DNA of 64,000 nucleotides from Holophagaceae bacterium (GTDB lineage Bacteria > Acidobacteriota > Holophagae > Holophagales > Holophagaceae), in assembly GCA_016720465.1 (NCBI GenBank), contig JADKKO010000001.1, positions 124,001-188,000 of the forward strand, given 5' to 3'. This document shows positions 18,600 through 26,946 of the stretch, piece after piece (within the stretch, counting starts at the first letter, position 1; each line of letters opens with the position of its first letter). The notes beneath the pieces are model-generated. The model ran no database searches. It had not been told where the DNA came from and saw only the letters and a program-made list of their open reading frames with translations. Position numbers and translations under genes: made by a program.

Positions 18600-18605
18600 C
18601 CTTCC

Positions 18606-20804
18606 ATGCCCGTGATCATCGCGCTGGCGGGGAATCCCAATTCCGGGAAGACCACGCTTTTCAACGCCCTCACCGGTTCGCACCGGCACGTGGGCAATTG
18701 GCCTGGTGTGACCGTGGAGCGCCGCAGCGGGACGCTGCAAGCCGACGGCCGGGATCTCGAGGTGGTGGATTTGCCGGGGACCTATTCGCTTTCGGCGAGA
18801 AGCGAGGATGAGCGCATTGCGGCTTCGTTCCTGGCGGAGTCGAAGGTGGACCTCATCATCAATGTGCTGGATGCCTCGAACCTGGAGCGCAACCTGTACC
18901 TCACGACGCAGTTGCTGGAACTCGGCAAGCCCGTGGTGTTCGTGCTGAACATGATGGACGACGCGGAACGGCGTGGCATCCAGCTCGATATCCCCGCGCT
19001 GGAAACGCTGCTGGGCGGCCCGGTGGTTCCCACCATCGGCAACCGGGAAGAAGGCGTGGACGCGCTGAAGGAGGAATTGCTGAAGGTGCTGGATGGCTCG
19101 GAACCCAAGGTCCGCAATTTCCTCGCCGAGACCGCGGGCCAAGGACCCATGGACTACGGCCACGATATCGAAGGCGAACTGGCGAAACTCGCAGCCCATA
19201 TCAAACGGGACGAGACCCTGGCGGAAGCCATCAAACCCCGGTGGCTGTCGCTGCAGTTGCTGGAGGGCAGCGTCGAGGGCATCAAGCTGGTGAACGAGAG
19301 CCACGCGCGGGAAGCCATCCTTGGACAGCTGGAAGCCAGCCGCGCCTTCCTGCACGCGCATCTGGGCGAAGACGCGGCCACCCTGCTGGCGGAATTCCGC
19401 TATGGCTTCCTGCATGGACTCGTGCTGGAAGTGGCCAAGTCGCCAGTCACCCCGGAGATCAGCCACACCACCAAGCTGGACCGCCTGCTCACGCACCGCT
19501 ACCTGGGCATTCCCCTTTTCCTGGCCGTGATGGTCGCGATCTATACGCTCTCATTCGTCCTTGGCAAGTATCCGCAGAATTGGATCGATGCCGGATTCAA
19601 GGCTCTTTCCGCCGCCCTTTCCGCACGGCTCCCGGCGGGGGAGCTGACAAGCCTGCTCACCGACGGCATCATCCCCGGGGTCTCGGCGGTGATGGTGTTC
19701 CTGCCGGTGATCATGATCCTGATGGGCTGCATCAGTTTCCTGGAGGACACGGGCTACATGGCCCGGGCGGCCTTCATCATGGACCGGGCCATGCACCTCA
19801 TGGGCCTGCATGGAAAAAGCTTCATTCCCCTCCTCATGGGTTCCGGCTGCAACGTGCCGGCGATCCAGGCCGCGCGCACCATCGAGAGCAAGCAGGACAG
19901 GCTCATCACGATCCTGGTCACTCCGCTCATCTCCTGCTCGGCGCGGCTGCAAGTCTACATCGTCATCGCGGGCACCTTCTTCACGCCCTTCAACGCGGCC
20001 TTGGCGGTCATCGGCATGCATTTCCTGGGCTTCGGCCTGGCCATGCTCATGGGCCGGGTCCTGCGGAGCGCCCTGTTCTCGGGCCCTTCGGCGCCCTTCG
20101 TGATGGAGCTGCCGCCCTACCGCATGCCGGTGCTGAAGGCCACAGCCATCCACATGTGGGACAAGGCCCAGGTCTTTCTCACGCGGGCCGGCACCACGAT
20201 CTTCGCGGGCGCCACGCTGGTCTGGTTCCTCTCCCGGTATCCCGGGATCGCCAACACCGGCTGGAGCCAGGAGTACCAGCAGCAGCGTGCCGCGGTCACG
20301 GCTCTGGCCATCCCCCAGGACCAGAAGGACGGCCAGCTCAAGGATCTGGAACTGGCCAGGGAGAGCCGCATCGTGAACAGCAGCCTGGCCGCGAGCCTGG
20401 GCAAGATCGTGGAGCCTTTGCTGCGGCCCATCCTCGATCCGGACCAGAAGCGGACCGAGGCCTGGAAGGATGTCATCGCGCTCACGGCAGGTTTTGTGGC
20501 GAAAGAAATCGTGGTCAGCACCATGGCCGTGATCCACCAAGCCAGCGAGGCACCCAAGCCCGGAGAAAAGCTGAGTCCGCTGCAGGTGTCGCTGCGGGAC
20601 CAGACGGGGCTCACACCTCTAACGGCCCTGGCTTTCATGATCTTCACGCTCATCTACACGCCTTGCCTGGGCACGGTGGCCATGATCCGCCGCGAGGCCG
20701 GAAGCTGGGGCTGGGCAGGTTTTTCCGTCGCCTACGGGCTGGGCTTGGGCTGGCTGCTGGCCTGGGGCACCGTGGTCATCGGCCGTATGATGGGATTCGC
20801 ATGA
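18606..20804 (+). CDS. feoB: FeoB ferrous iron permease / GTPase
   Basis: A 732-residue inner-membrane Fe(II) transporter. The N-terminal G domain shows G1 (GNPNSGKTTLFNALTG), G2 Thr in NWPGVTVERR, G3 (DLPGTYSL) and G4 (NMMD). A helical GDI-like domain follows, then the membrane part with two Gate regions including TGYMARAAFIMDRAMH and LLMGSGCNVPAIQAART. The C-terminal membrane segment contains FTLIYTPCLGTVAMIRREAG. All landmarks are intact. It sits between feoA and the small Cys-rich gene, whose ATG overlaps its stop. Confidence 0.95.
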   Translation: MPVIIALAGNPNSGKTTLFNALTGSHRHVGNWPGVTVERRSGTLQADGRDLEVVDLPGTYSLSARSEDERIAASFLAESKVDLIINVLDASNLERNLYLTTQLLELGKPVVFVLNMMDDAERRGIQLDIPALETLLGGPVVPTIGNREEGVDALKEELLKVLDGSEPKVRNFLAETAGQGPMDYGHDIEGELAKLAAHIKRDETLAEAIKPRWLSLQLLEGSVEGIKLVNESHAREAILGQLEASRAFLHAHLGEDAATLLAEFRYGFLHGLVLEVAKSPVTPEISHTTKLDRLLTHRYLGIPLFLAVMVAIYTLSFVLGKYPQNWIDAGFKALSAALSARLPAGELTSLLTDGIIPGVSAVMVFLPVIMILMGCISFLEDTGYMARAAFIMDRAMHLMGLHGKSFIPLLMGSGCNVPAIQAARTIESKQDRLITILVTPLISCSARLQVYIVIAGTFFTPFNAALAVIGMHFLGFGLAMLMGRVLRSALFSGPSAPFVMELPPYRMPVLKATAIHMWDKAQVFLTRAGTTIFAGATLVWFLSRYPGIANTGWSQEYQQQRAAVTALAIPQDQKDGQLKDLELARESRIVNSSLAASLGKIVEPLLRPILDPDQKRTEAWKDVIALTAGFVAKEIVVSTMAVIHQASEAPKPGEKLSPLQVSLRDQTGLTPLTALAFMIFTLIYTPCLGTVAMIRREAGSWGWAGFSVAYGLGLGWLLAWGTVVIGRMMGFA

Positions 20805-20995
20805 ACTGGCAGACGCTCATCGTCCTGATCCTCGCGGCCCTCGCCGCGCTCTACTTCGGCCGCGGCTTCGTGCTGGGCCTCATGGGCAAGGGAGAGTGTT
20901 CCAGCGGGGGCTGCTCCAACTGCGGCGAAGGCGGCTGCACCCTCAGCAAACTCGAAGCGCTCAAGCGCGAGTGGGAAGCCAAGAAGCAGGCCTGA
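20801..20995 (+). CDS. FeoB-associated Cys-rich membrane protein
   Basis: A 64-residue protein whose ATG overlaps the feoB stop (ATGA), so it is translationally coupled. One membrane helix (LIVLILAALAALYFG) is followed by a cysteine cluster (GECSSGGCSNCGEGGC) and a charged tail. Such small proteins commonly end feoAB operons and may take the place of FeoC or pass iron or electrons; their biochemistry is not established. Confidence 0.85.
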   Translation: MNWQTLIVLILAALAALYFGRGFVLGLMGKGECSSGGCSNCGEGGCTLSKLEALKREWEAKKQA

Positions 20996-20998
20996 GGC

Positions 20999-21937
20999 TT
21001 ATTCCGGCTTGATCTCGCCGGTCTCGATCATCCCCTGGATGGTCCGCTGGATTTCCTCATCGCCGACGACCCCATGGCGTTGCAGGGTCTTGACCAATCC
21101 AAGGATCAGTTGCCGCGTGCCATAGGAATCCACCTTCTTGATGGAGGAAGGGGCAGCGACCCGGTCATGGATGATCAACGACCCGTCAACCGTTGGCTTG
21201 ATCGACGGCTGGGTGCCCCGGAGCCCGGGCGCGTCTGTGATGTCGAAGGAAGGCACGGCGAATGGATCGAAGGGATCCGTCGGCGCGAAAACGCCCAGGG
21301 GCTCTTCGGCCGGGAGGTGGCGGGCCTCGGGCACCGCATCGAAAAATGGATCCCGGCCGAAACTGCCGGTGGCATTGGATTTGTTGGGTTCCCGAGAGGG
21401 CGTGAACTGGATGGCGGGAAGGTCGAAGCTGACCGGAAGCGCATCCTCGGAGGAGAAGGAGCGGCCTACCTCGAAGGTGGTCTCCGGCACCGGATCCGCC
21501 TTTCTATACTGCTCGGCGATGGCGGCCCTCAGCATGCTGTGGGAAGCCACCAGAGGCTCGATGCTCAGTCCCGAGGCGAACCGGGCGCTGTCGATGGCAT
21601 TGAGGTCCGATGGATCGGCCATGGCCAGGATCAGGCTCTTGGGTTCCTTGAATTCGATGGGGAGGATGGTCAACTGCTCGGCCATCCGTTGCGGAATGCG
21701 CTTGAGGACTTCGGGCCGGATGTGTTCCAGGGCCTTGCCTTCCAGACGCGGCACTCCGGTCTGCTGGGCCAGGAAATCCATGAGCATGTCTTCGCTGATG
21801 AAGCCCAGGGAAACCAGGTTGCCGCCCATGCGCCCGCCGTGGAAACGCTGGTGCCTCAAGGTCTCCGAAAGTTGGACAGGGGTGAGCAGTCCCGCCTCGA
21901 CGAGCAATTCACCCAGTTTTTTTGTAGGGGCCGACAC
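20999..21937 (-). CDS. Stand-alone MshEN (GspE/PilB N-terminal) domain protein
   Basis: About 312 residues from a GTG at 21937. Residues 1-150 match the N-terminal domain of type II secretion/type IV pilus ATPases (KKLGELLVEAGLLTPVQLSE, then RHQRFHGGRMGGNLVSLGFI, then PRLEGKALEHIRPEVLKRIP). This domain binds c-di-GMP in MshE-like proteins. There is no ATPase domain; instead a low-complexity Pro/Asp-rich middle and a short helical C-terminus follow. ATG codons 15 and further codons upstream are possible starts, but conservation begins at the GTG. It converges on the feo operon 4 nt after its end. With two diguanylate cyclases 2 kb away, a c-di-GMP effector role is a reasonable inference. Confidence 0.65.
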   Translation of the reverse strand: MSAPTKKLGELLVEAGLLTPVQLSETLRHQRFHGGRMGGNLVSLGFISEDMLMDFLAQQTGVPRLEGKALEHIRPEVLKRIPQRMAEQLTILPIEFKEPKSLILAMADPSDLNAIDSARFASGLSIEPLVASHSMLRAAIAEQYRKADPVPETTFEVGRSFSSEDALPVSFDLPAIQFTPSREPNKSNATGSFGRDPFFDAVPEARHLPAEEPLGVFAPTDPFDPFAVPSFDITDAPGLRGTQPSIKPTVDGSLIIHDRVAAPSSIKKVDSYGTRQLILGLVKTLQRHGVVGDEEIQRTIQGMIETGEIKPE

Positions 21938-22111
21938 GATGCATCTGCCTTTCTTGGGATTAGTGCCACAAGATAACCCCATCAAGGGTGGATGCGCTAG
22001 CTGAGGTTGCATCGATCTTGGGAAATGCATGGCTGAAGGCCATGATTGCTGGATTTTTCGGAGACAGCCCGAGTCTCCTCACCTAGAATTAAAGGTTTGG
22101 TCAGGGCCGCG

Positions 22112-22145
22112 ATGAAGTTCCATATCCAGACCTGGGGATGCCAGA
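22112..22145 (+). repeat. Duplicated 5' end of miaB (34-bp direct repeat, left copy)
   Basis: These 34 bases repeat the first 34 bases of miaB (22324-22357) with one synonymous difference (AAG versus AAA in codon 2). It is a decoy start: translation from 22112 gives MKFHIQTWGCQ and then leaves frame into the tandem repeat, ending at 22321. Confidence 0.9.
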
Positions 22146-22288
22146 ACGGGGCCCCCTCCGCGAGCCGGAGGCGAGCGGGAGCACAGTCCAGTGGACTGTG
22201 CGATCGGGGGGTAGTCCACGGGGCCCCCTCCGCGAGCCGGAGGCGAGCGGGAGCACAGTCCAGTGGACTGTGCGATCGGGGGGTAGTC
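22146..22288 (+). repeat. Tandem copies (2 x 72 bp) of a two-hairpin repeat element
   Basis: Unit 1 is 22146-22217 and unit 2 is 22218-22288, identical except at the last base. Each unit can fold into hairpin 1 (CTCCGC...GCGGGAG, 22156-22181, with internal GA/GA and a GCC-GGA-GGC cap) and hairpin 2 (GCACAGTCC-AGT-GGACTGTGC, 22181-22201). A third copy lies at 30128-30222. The unit length is a multiple of three and is stop-free in several frames. A 35-bp unique stretch (22289-22323) joins it to miaB. Confidence 0.9.
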
Positions 22289-22323
22289 GATTTCATCGGC
22301 ATTCCCGGAAACGGGGAATAAGC

Positions 22324-23628
22324 ATGAAATTCCATATCCAGACCTGGGGATGCCAGATGAACGACCACGACGGCGAAAGGCTGTCGGGCCTGCTATTAAA
22401 AGAGGGTTTCACCCAAGTCCCCGAGGCAGACGAGGCGGATCTGGTGCTCCTGAACACCTGCTCCATCCGGGAAAAAGCGGTCCACAAGGTCTTTTCAGTG
22501 CTGGGCCGATTGCGGGAGGAGAAGAAGAAACGGGACGTGCTCATCGGCGTAACGGGGTGCCTGGCTCAGCAGGAGCAGGCGGCGCTGTTCCGGCGGGCAC
22601 CGCACATCGACTTCGTGCTGGGCACCATGGCCTTGAGCCAATTGCCGCGGTTGGTGGAAAAGGCCAAGTCCGGAAAAAAGCAGGTCATGGATACGGGGGA
22701 ATATCCCGACAACCACCTATTCCCGCCCGAGGTCGCCAGGCGCCGGAGCACCGCCAAGGCGCTCGTGACCATCATCGAAGGCTGCAATCACGCCTGCACC
22801 TACTGCATCGTTCCCACCACCCGCGGGGTGGAGCGCAACCGCCCCTGGCAGGACATCGTGGGCGAAGTCCGCGGCGTCGTGGCAAACGGCTACCGGGAAG
22901 TGGAATTGCTGGGCCAGAATGTCAACTCGTTCAATGGCGGATGCAGCTTCGCGGAACTGCTGGACCGGGTTTCGGAGGTGGAAGGGCTGGAGTGGATCCG
23001 TTTCACCACGAGCCACCCCATGAATTTCACGAAAGAATTGGCCAGGGTTCTCGTGACGAACCCGAAAGTCGCGCCCTTCCTGCATCTGCCTGTGCAAAGC
23101 GGGTCCAATGCGATGCTCCGCCGGATGCTCCGGGAATACACGGTGGAGCAGTATCTGGAGCGCCTGGGCTACCTCGGCGAGGGCCGGACCAAGCTCGGCC
23201 TCAGCACGGATTTCATCGTAGGTTTCCCTGGCGAGACCGACGAGGATTTCGAGGCCACCGTGGAACTGCTCGAAACGGTGAAATTCGATTCCTCCTTCAG
23301 TTTCATCTACAGCCCCCGGCCAGGCACCGCCGCGCTCAGGCTGAAGGACGACATTCCCGCCAGCGTGAAATCCGGGCGGTTGCAGCGGCTTCAAAAACGG
23401 CAACTGGAGCTGGCCAAGGAGAGCAACCTGCGATTTGTCGGCCGAAGGGTGCAAACCCGGGTCGAAAGCCATGGCGCAACCCCTGAGGGGTATTGGATGG
23501 GCCGCACGGGAGATTGGAGAAACGTCCATATTCAGGCTGGAGCAGGCCGGATATTGCCGTTTGGAGAGCTGGTGGAGGTGGATGTCACCATGGCTGGTCC
23601 CCATTACTTGGGGGCTGAAATCGCCTAG
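22324..23628 (+). CDS. miaB: tRNA-2-methylthio-N6-dimethylallyladenosine synthase
   Basis: A 434-residue radical SAM methylthiotransferase acting on A37 of tRNAs reading UNN codons. The N-terminal MTTase domain has the three cluster cysteines (GCQMN, NTCSIR, GCLAQQ). The radical SAM motif is CNHACTYCIVP, and a C-terminal TRAM domain is present (VGRRVQTRVES to GPHYLGAEIA). I place the start at 22324, which gives the family-typical MKFHIQTWGCQMNDHDGERL. The frame stays open to 22138 through the repeat element, but that extension is encoded by repeats and is not part of MiaB. The promoter is probably upstream of the repeats (a TAGAAT box at 22084). Confidence 0.92.
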   Translation: MKFHIQTWGCQMNDHDGERLSGLLLKEGFTQVPEADEADLVLLNTCSIREKAVHKVFSVLGRLREEKKKRDVLIGVTGCLAQQEQAALFRRAPHIDFVLGTMALSQLPRLVEKAKSGKKQVMDTGEYPDNHLFPPEVARRRSTAKALVTIIEGCNHACTYCIVPTTRGVERNRPWQDIVGEVRGVVANGYREVELLGQNVNSFNGGCSFAELLDRVSEVEGLEWIRFTTSHPMNFTKELARVLVTNPKVAPFLHLPVQSGSNAMLRRMLREYTVEQYLERLGYLGEGRTKLGLSTDFIVGFPGETDEDFEATVELLETVKFDSSFSFIYSPRPGTAALRLKDDIPASVKSGRLQRLQKRQLELAKESNLRFVGRRVQTRVESHGATPEGYWMGRTGDWRNVHIQAGAGRILPFGELVEVDVTMAGPHYLGAEIA

Positions 23629-23702
23629 AAGGTAGAACCATATTCTTGTACATAGTCGGCTTTTGGTTCGGTAATATACGGGAATCCCCTGCCTAGGCCC
23701 CC

Positions 23703-26700
23703 ATGGTTCGCTCTCTCCAGACCCTCCAGTTGTACCTTATCAATGTCTTTGCGGCCCTGCTGGTGATGCTCATGGTACCTGCGGCGGCTTTCCACTGCGT
23801 GGCGGCGGATGCTGCCGAAACGGCACCGCCCGGTCGATATGCCTTCCGGACCTACAATGCCGAGCAGGGCCTGACAAGCCTGGCCATCACCCAACTGAAC
23901 CAGGATGCCCAGGGCTTCCTGTGGGTGGGCACCGAAGATGGGCTCTTCCGCTACGATGGCAGCCGGTTCCAGGCCTATTCCCTGAAACAGGGATTGCCCT
24001 CCAGCCAGATCACCGCCATCCACCAGGATCCCCAGGGCGTGTTGTGGGTGGGGACGTTCGGAGGCTTGGCCCGGAAGGATGGCCAGGCTTTCCAGGCCAT
24101 CCCGGGGGTTCAGGACGTGCAGGCCCTCGCCACGGGGCCAGACGGGAAGCTCTGGGTCGCCACCACCCAGGGGCCCTTCAGCCTTTCCGGGAAACCCTCC
24201 CGGCCCGAGCTCCTCCCCTCCCCGGGATGGCCCGGAGGAGAAGCTTCGGCGCTTTATTCCAAGGTCTCCGGCGGCGCGGTCTGGGCCGCACGCTGGACCC
24301 TGAAGAATGGCCGCCCTCTGGCTGAAGTCCTGCGATGGAAGGACGGGATCTGGAAACGGTTCGGCACCCCATCGAACTTCGGGCAGGAACGCATCGACGC
24401 CTTGCTGGCGGATTGGGACGGCCGGATCTGGGCCCGGAGCTCGGGCCACTTGTGGGTGCTTCCCACCGGAACCGATCAATTCATCGAGCCAAAAAGCGAT
24501 CTGCCTTCCATCCGTTCACGGGGATATCTCGCCGCCAGCCGCGATGGAGGCGTGTGGGTCACCACCGACCAGGGGCTCTACCACATCCATGATGGGCAAT
24601 GGCGCCATCTCGGCGCCGCGGAAGGACTGCCCACCGCCTGGACCCGCACCATGCATGAGGACCGCGAAGGCAATCTATGGTTTTCAAGCCTGGGCCTCTA
24701 CCGCCTTCTGGGCCTGGAAGCCTGGCAGAGCCATGCGGTCAAGGATGGATTGCCGAGCGAGCTGGTCTGGACCATCCGCCGGGATAACCTGGGTCAATTG
24801 CTGGTCGGGACGGACCAGGGTGCGGCCAGGGCGACTGCCAAGGGCTGGAGCCTGATTCCGGGCACCGCCAAGAACGCCATCCGCAGCCTGGTGGAAGGGC
24901 CGGACGGAATCCTTTACATGGGCGGGGCCCCGACCGAGGTGCTGGCCTTCAATCCGGCCACCCGACAGACGGACCGCTTCGGCGCTGCCGAGGGTGTCAT
25001 GGGCAAGCGGATTTTCCGGTTGCTCCTGGATCCTGAAGGCTCTCTTTGGGTGGCCACGGAGGGCGCGGGCCTCCTGCGGGGCAGACGCGAGGGACGCCGA
25101 TGGTCATTCAAACCCGAGGCCCTGCCTGGCGGCGATGCCCAGGAGTATGTGAGCGATCTCCACCTGGACTCCCGCGGGCGGCTCTTCGCCGCGGGCGCCA
25201 AGGGATTGGCGGTGCGCGCCGAGGGCCGGTGGCGGCGGATCACCGTCAGCGACGGCCTCCGGAGGAACCATGTGTCGTACGTAAGCGGGACGCGGAATGG
25301 CGATCTGCTCATCGCGTATTTCGATCCTCTCGGCTTCACCCGAGCCCGGTTGGAGGGTGGCCATTTCCGAGTTTTGGGGCATGAGGACACATCCACTTCC
25401 CTGGCTTCCGACAAGGTCTACTCCATGGGAGAAGACGCCCTCGGGCGCATCTGGGCCGGCACGGCCCGCGGTGTGGACATCCTCAGCGCCAATGGAACCG
25501 AACATTTCGGCCTGCAGGATGGCTTGATCGGCGAAGATTGCGATGCCCAGGCCTTCCACGCGGATGGCGACGGCGGCGTGTGGATCGGCACCAGCGCAGG
25601 GTTGAGCCATTACCTCCCTAAGGGAGGCCAAGCCGCCAACCCACCCCCGCCTACGGTGATCCTGGGATTCAAACTGGGCGGGAAAACCTTTTCAGGAACG
25701 CCCGCCGCAAGCCTTGAAGTCGACCGGGCCCACAATGATTTCGAGGCGCGATTCGCCGGCCTCAGCTTCGCCAGGGAAGACGCGGTCCAGCAGGAAGTAC
25801 GACTCGTGGGCCTGGAGGACAGGTGGCGCCCGACGGATTCCAGGGTCGTCCGGTATCCTTCGCTCCCAAAAGGGAGCTACCGGTTTGAAGTGAGGTCCCG
25901 GATCGGCGCGGGCCCTTGGGGGGAGGCCCAGAAAATCGGATTCAAGGTCCTCCCAGCCTGGTGGGAAACCTGGTGGTTCCGCGTGGTCGGCGCCCTGGCG
26001 GTCCTGGGACTTGGGTCCTGGGTGGTGCTTGGCTACAAGACCCGCGAGGAGTCGCGCCGCAAGGTTCTGGAGGCGCTGGTCCTGGAACGGACCCGGGACC
26101 TGGAAAACGCCAACCGCGCCTTGCAGGACCAGACCATCACGGATCCGCTGACGGGGCTCCGCAACCGGCGGTTCCTCCAGTTCCAGATGCCCGAGGAGGC
26201 GGCGCAGGCCCAGCGCCGCCACCGTCTGTTGTCCATCAGCCGGGCGGAACGTCTGGACCTGAACATCGATCTGCTGTTCCTGATGGTGGACATCGACCAT
26301 TTCAAGGAAGTGAATGATCTCTTCGGACACGCCGCGGGCGACCGTGTCCTCGGGCAGGTGGCCCAAGCCCTCCAGGCGTGCATCCGGGACACGGATGCGG
26401 CGGTCCGTTGGGGCGGGGAGGAGTTCCTGGTGCTGGCCCGCAACACCAGCCGCAGGGAGAGCACGATCCTCGTGGAGCGCATCCGTTCCGCCGTGGCCCT
26501 GCATCCCTTCGATGTCGGCGAGGGCCGCATCCTCCATCGCACCTGCTCCATCGGCTACACCTGTTTTCCCTTCATTCCAGAACAGCCCGCAAGTCTGGAT
26601 TGGGAGCGGGTCGTGGAGATCGCGGATCAGTGCCTGTACGCCGCCAAACAGGGAGGCCGCGACGCATGGGTGGGCGTCTATCCAAGCGATGACGCGCCAG

Positions 26701-26852
26701 CCGGGCATTTGATCGAGATGCTCAGGATCGGGAGCCTCAAACCGCTGGCCGAGGATGGCAGCCTGGTGGTGAAGTCCTCCATGCGAGGCACCGAGCAGCT
26801 CGATTGGAAGGACGCCCCCAATTACCAGATGGGCGTCCGAGTCGATGGGTGA
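23703..26852 (+). CDS. Periplasmic propeller sensor with GGDEF diguanylate cyclase (copy 1)
   Basis: 1049 residues. A signal peptide or membrane anchor (residues 1-35) is followed by two-component-regulator-type propeller repeats (motifs such as GFLWVGTEDGLFRYDG, GVLWVGTFGGLARKDG, GRIWAGTARGVDIL) to about residue 640. Then come a Y_Y_Y domain, a membrane helix (about 755-775), a coiled coil, and a GGDEF domain with active site RWGGEEF near residue 904. The inhibitory I-site RDTD lies five residues before it. It is expected to sense an extracellular ligand and make c-di-GMP. The architecture resembles the sensor half of hybrid two-component systems with the kinase replaced by a cyclase. The next gene is a paralog. 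Confidence 0.9.
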   Translation: MVRSLQTLQLYLINVFAALLVMLMVPAAAFHCVAADAAETAPPGRYAFRTYNAEQGLTSLAITQLNQDAQGFLWVGTEDGLFRYDGSRFQAYSLKQGLPSSQITAIHQDPQGVLWVGTFGGLARKDGQAFQAIPGVQDVQALATGPDGKLWVATTQGPFSLSGKPSRPELLPSPGWPGGEASALYSKVSGGAVWAARWTLKNGRPLAEVLRWKDGIWKRFGTPSNFGQERIDALLADWDGRIWARSSGHLWVLPTGTDQFIEPKSDLPSIRSRGYLAASRDGGVWVTTDQGLYHIHDGQWRHLGAAEGLPTAWTRTMHEDREGNLWFSSLGLYRLLGLEAWQSHAVKDGLPSELVWTIRRDNLGQLLVGTDQGAARATAKGWSLIPGTAKNAIRSLVEGPDGILYMGGAPTEVLAFNPATRQTDRFGAAEGVMGKRIFRLLLDPEGSLWVATEGAGLLRGRREGRRWSFKPEALPGGDAQEYVSDLHLDSRGRLFAAGAKGLAVRAEGRWRRITVSDGLRRNHVSYVSGTRNGDLLIAYFDPLGFTRARLEGGHFRVLGHEDTSTSLASDKVYSMGEDALGRIWAGTARGVDILSANGTEHFGLQDGLIGEDCDAQAFHADGDGGVWIGTSAGLSHYLPKGGQAANPPPPTVILGFKLGGKTFSGTPAASLEVDRAHNDFEARFAGLSFAREDAVQQEVRLVGLEDRWRPTDSRVVRYPSLPKGSYRFEVRSRIGAGPWGEAQKIGFKVLPAWWETWWFRVVGALAVLGLGSWVVLGYKTREESRRKVLEALVLERTRDLENANRALQDQTITDPLTGLRNRRFLQFQMPEEAAQAQRRHRLLSISRAERLDLNIDLLFLMVDIDHFKEVNDLFGHAAGDRVLGQVAQALQACIRDTDAAVRWGGEEFLVLARNTSRRESTILVERIRSAVALHPFDVGEGRILHRTCSIGYTCFPFIPEQPASLDWERVVEIADQCLYAAKQGGRDAWVGVYPSDDAPAGHLIEMLRIGSLKPLAEDGSLVVKSSMRGTEQLDWKDAPNYQMGVRVDG

Positions 26853-26946
26853 GACTCAATCCGGGTTCCGGATTATTTCCAAGAAACTAAGTGCGAATTA
26901 ATCCCGGGACCTGACGATACTTGGGGTAGCAATCACCAGGGAAGTC

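Noticed and set aside
22146..22288. Tandem 72-bp repeats considered as a minimal CRISPR array
   Set aside because: The units are contiguous with no unique spacers, are internally palindromic, and no cas genes are nearby.
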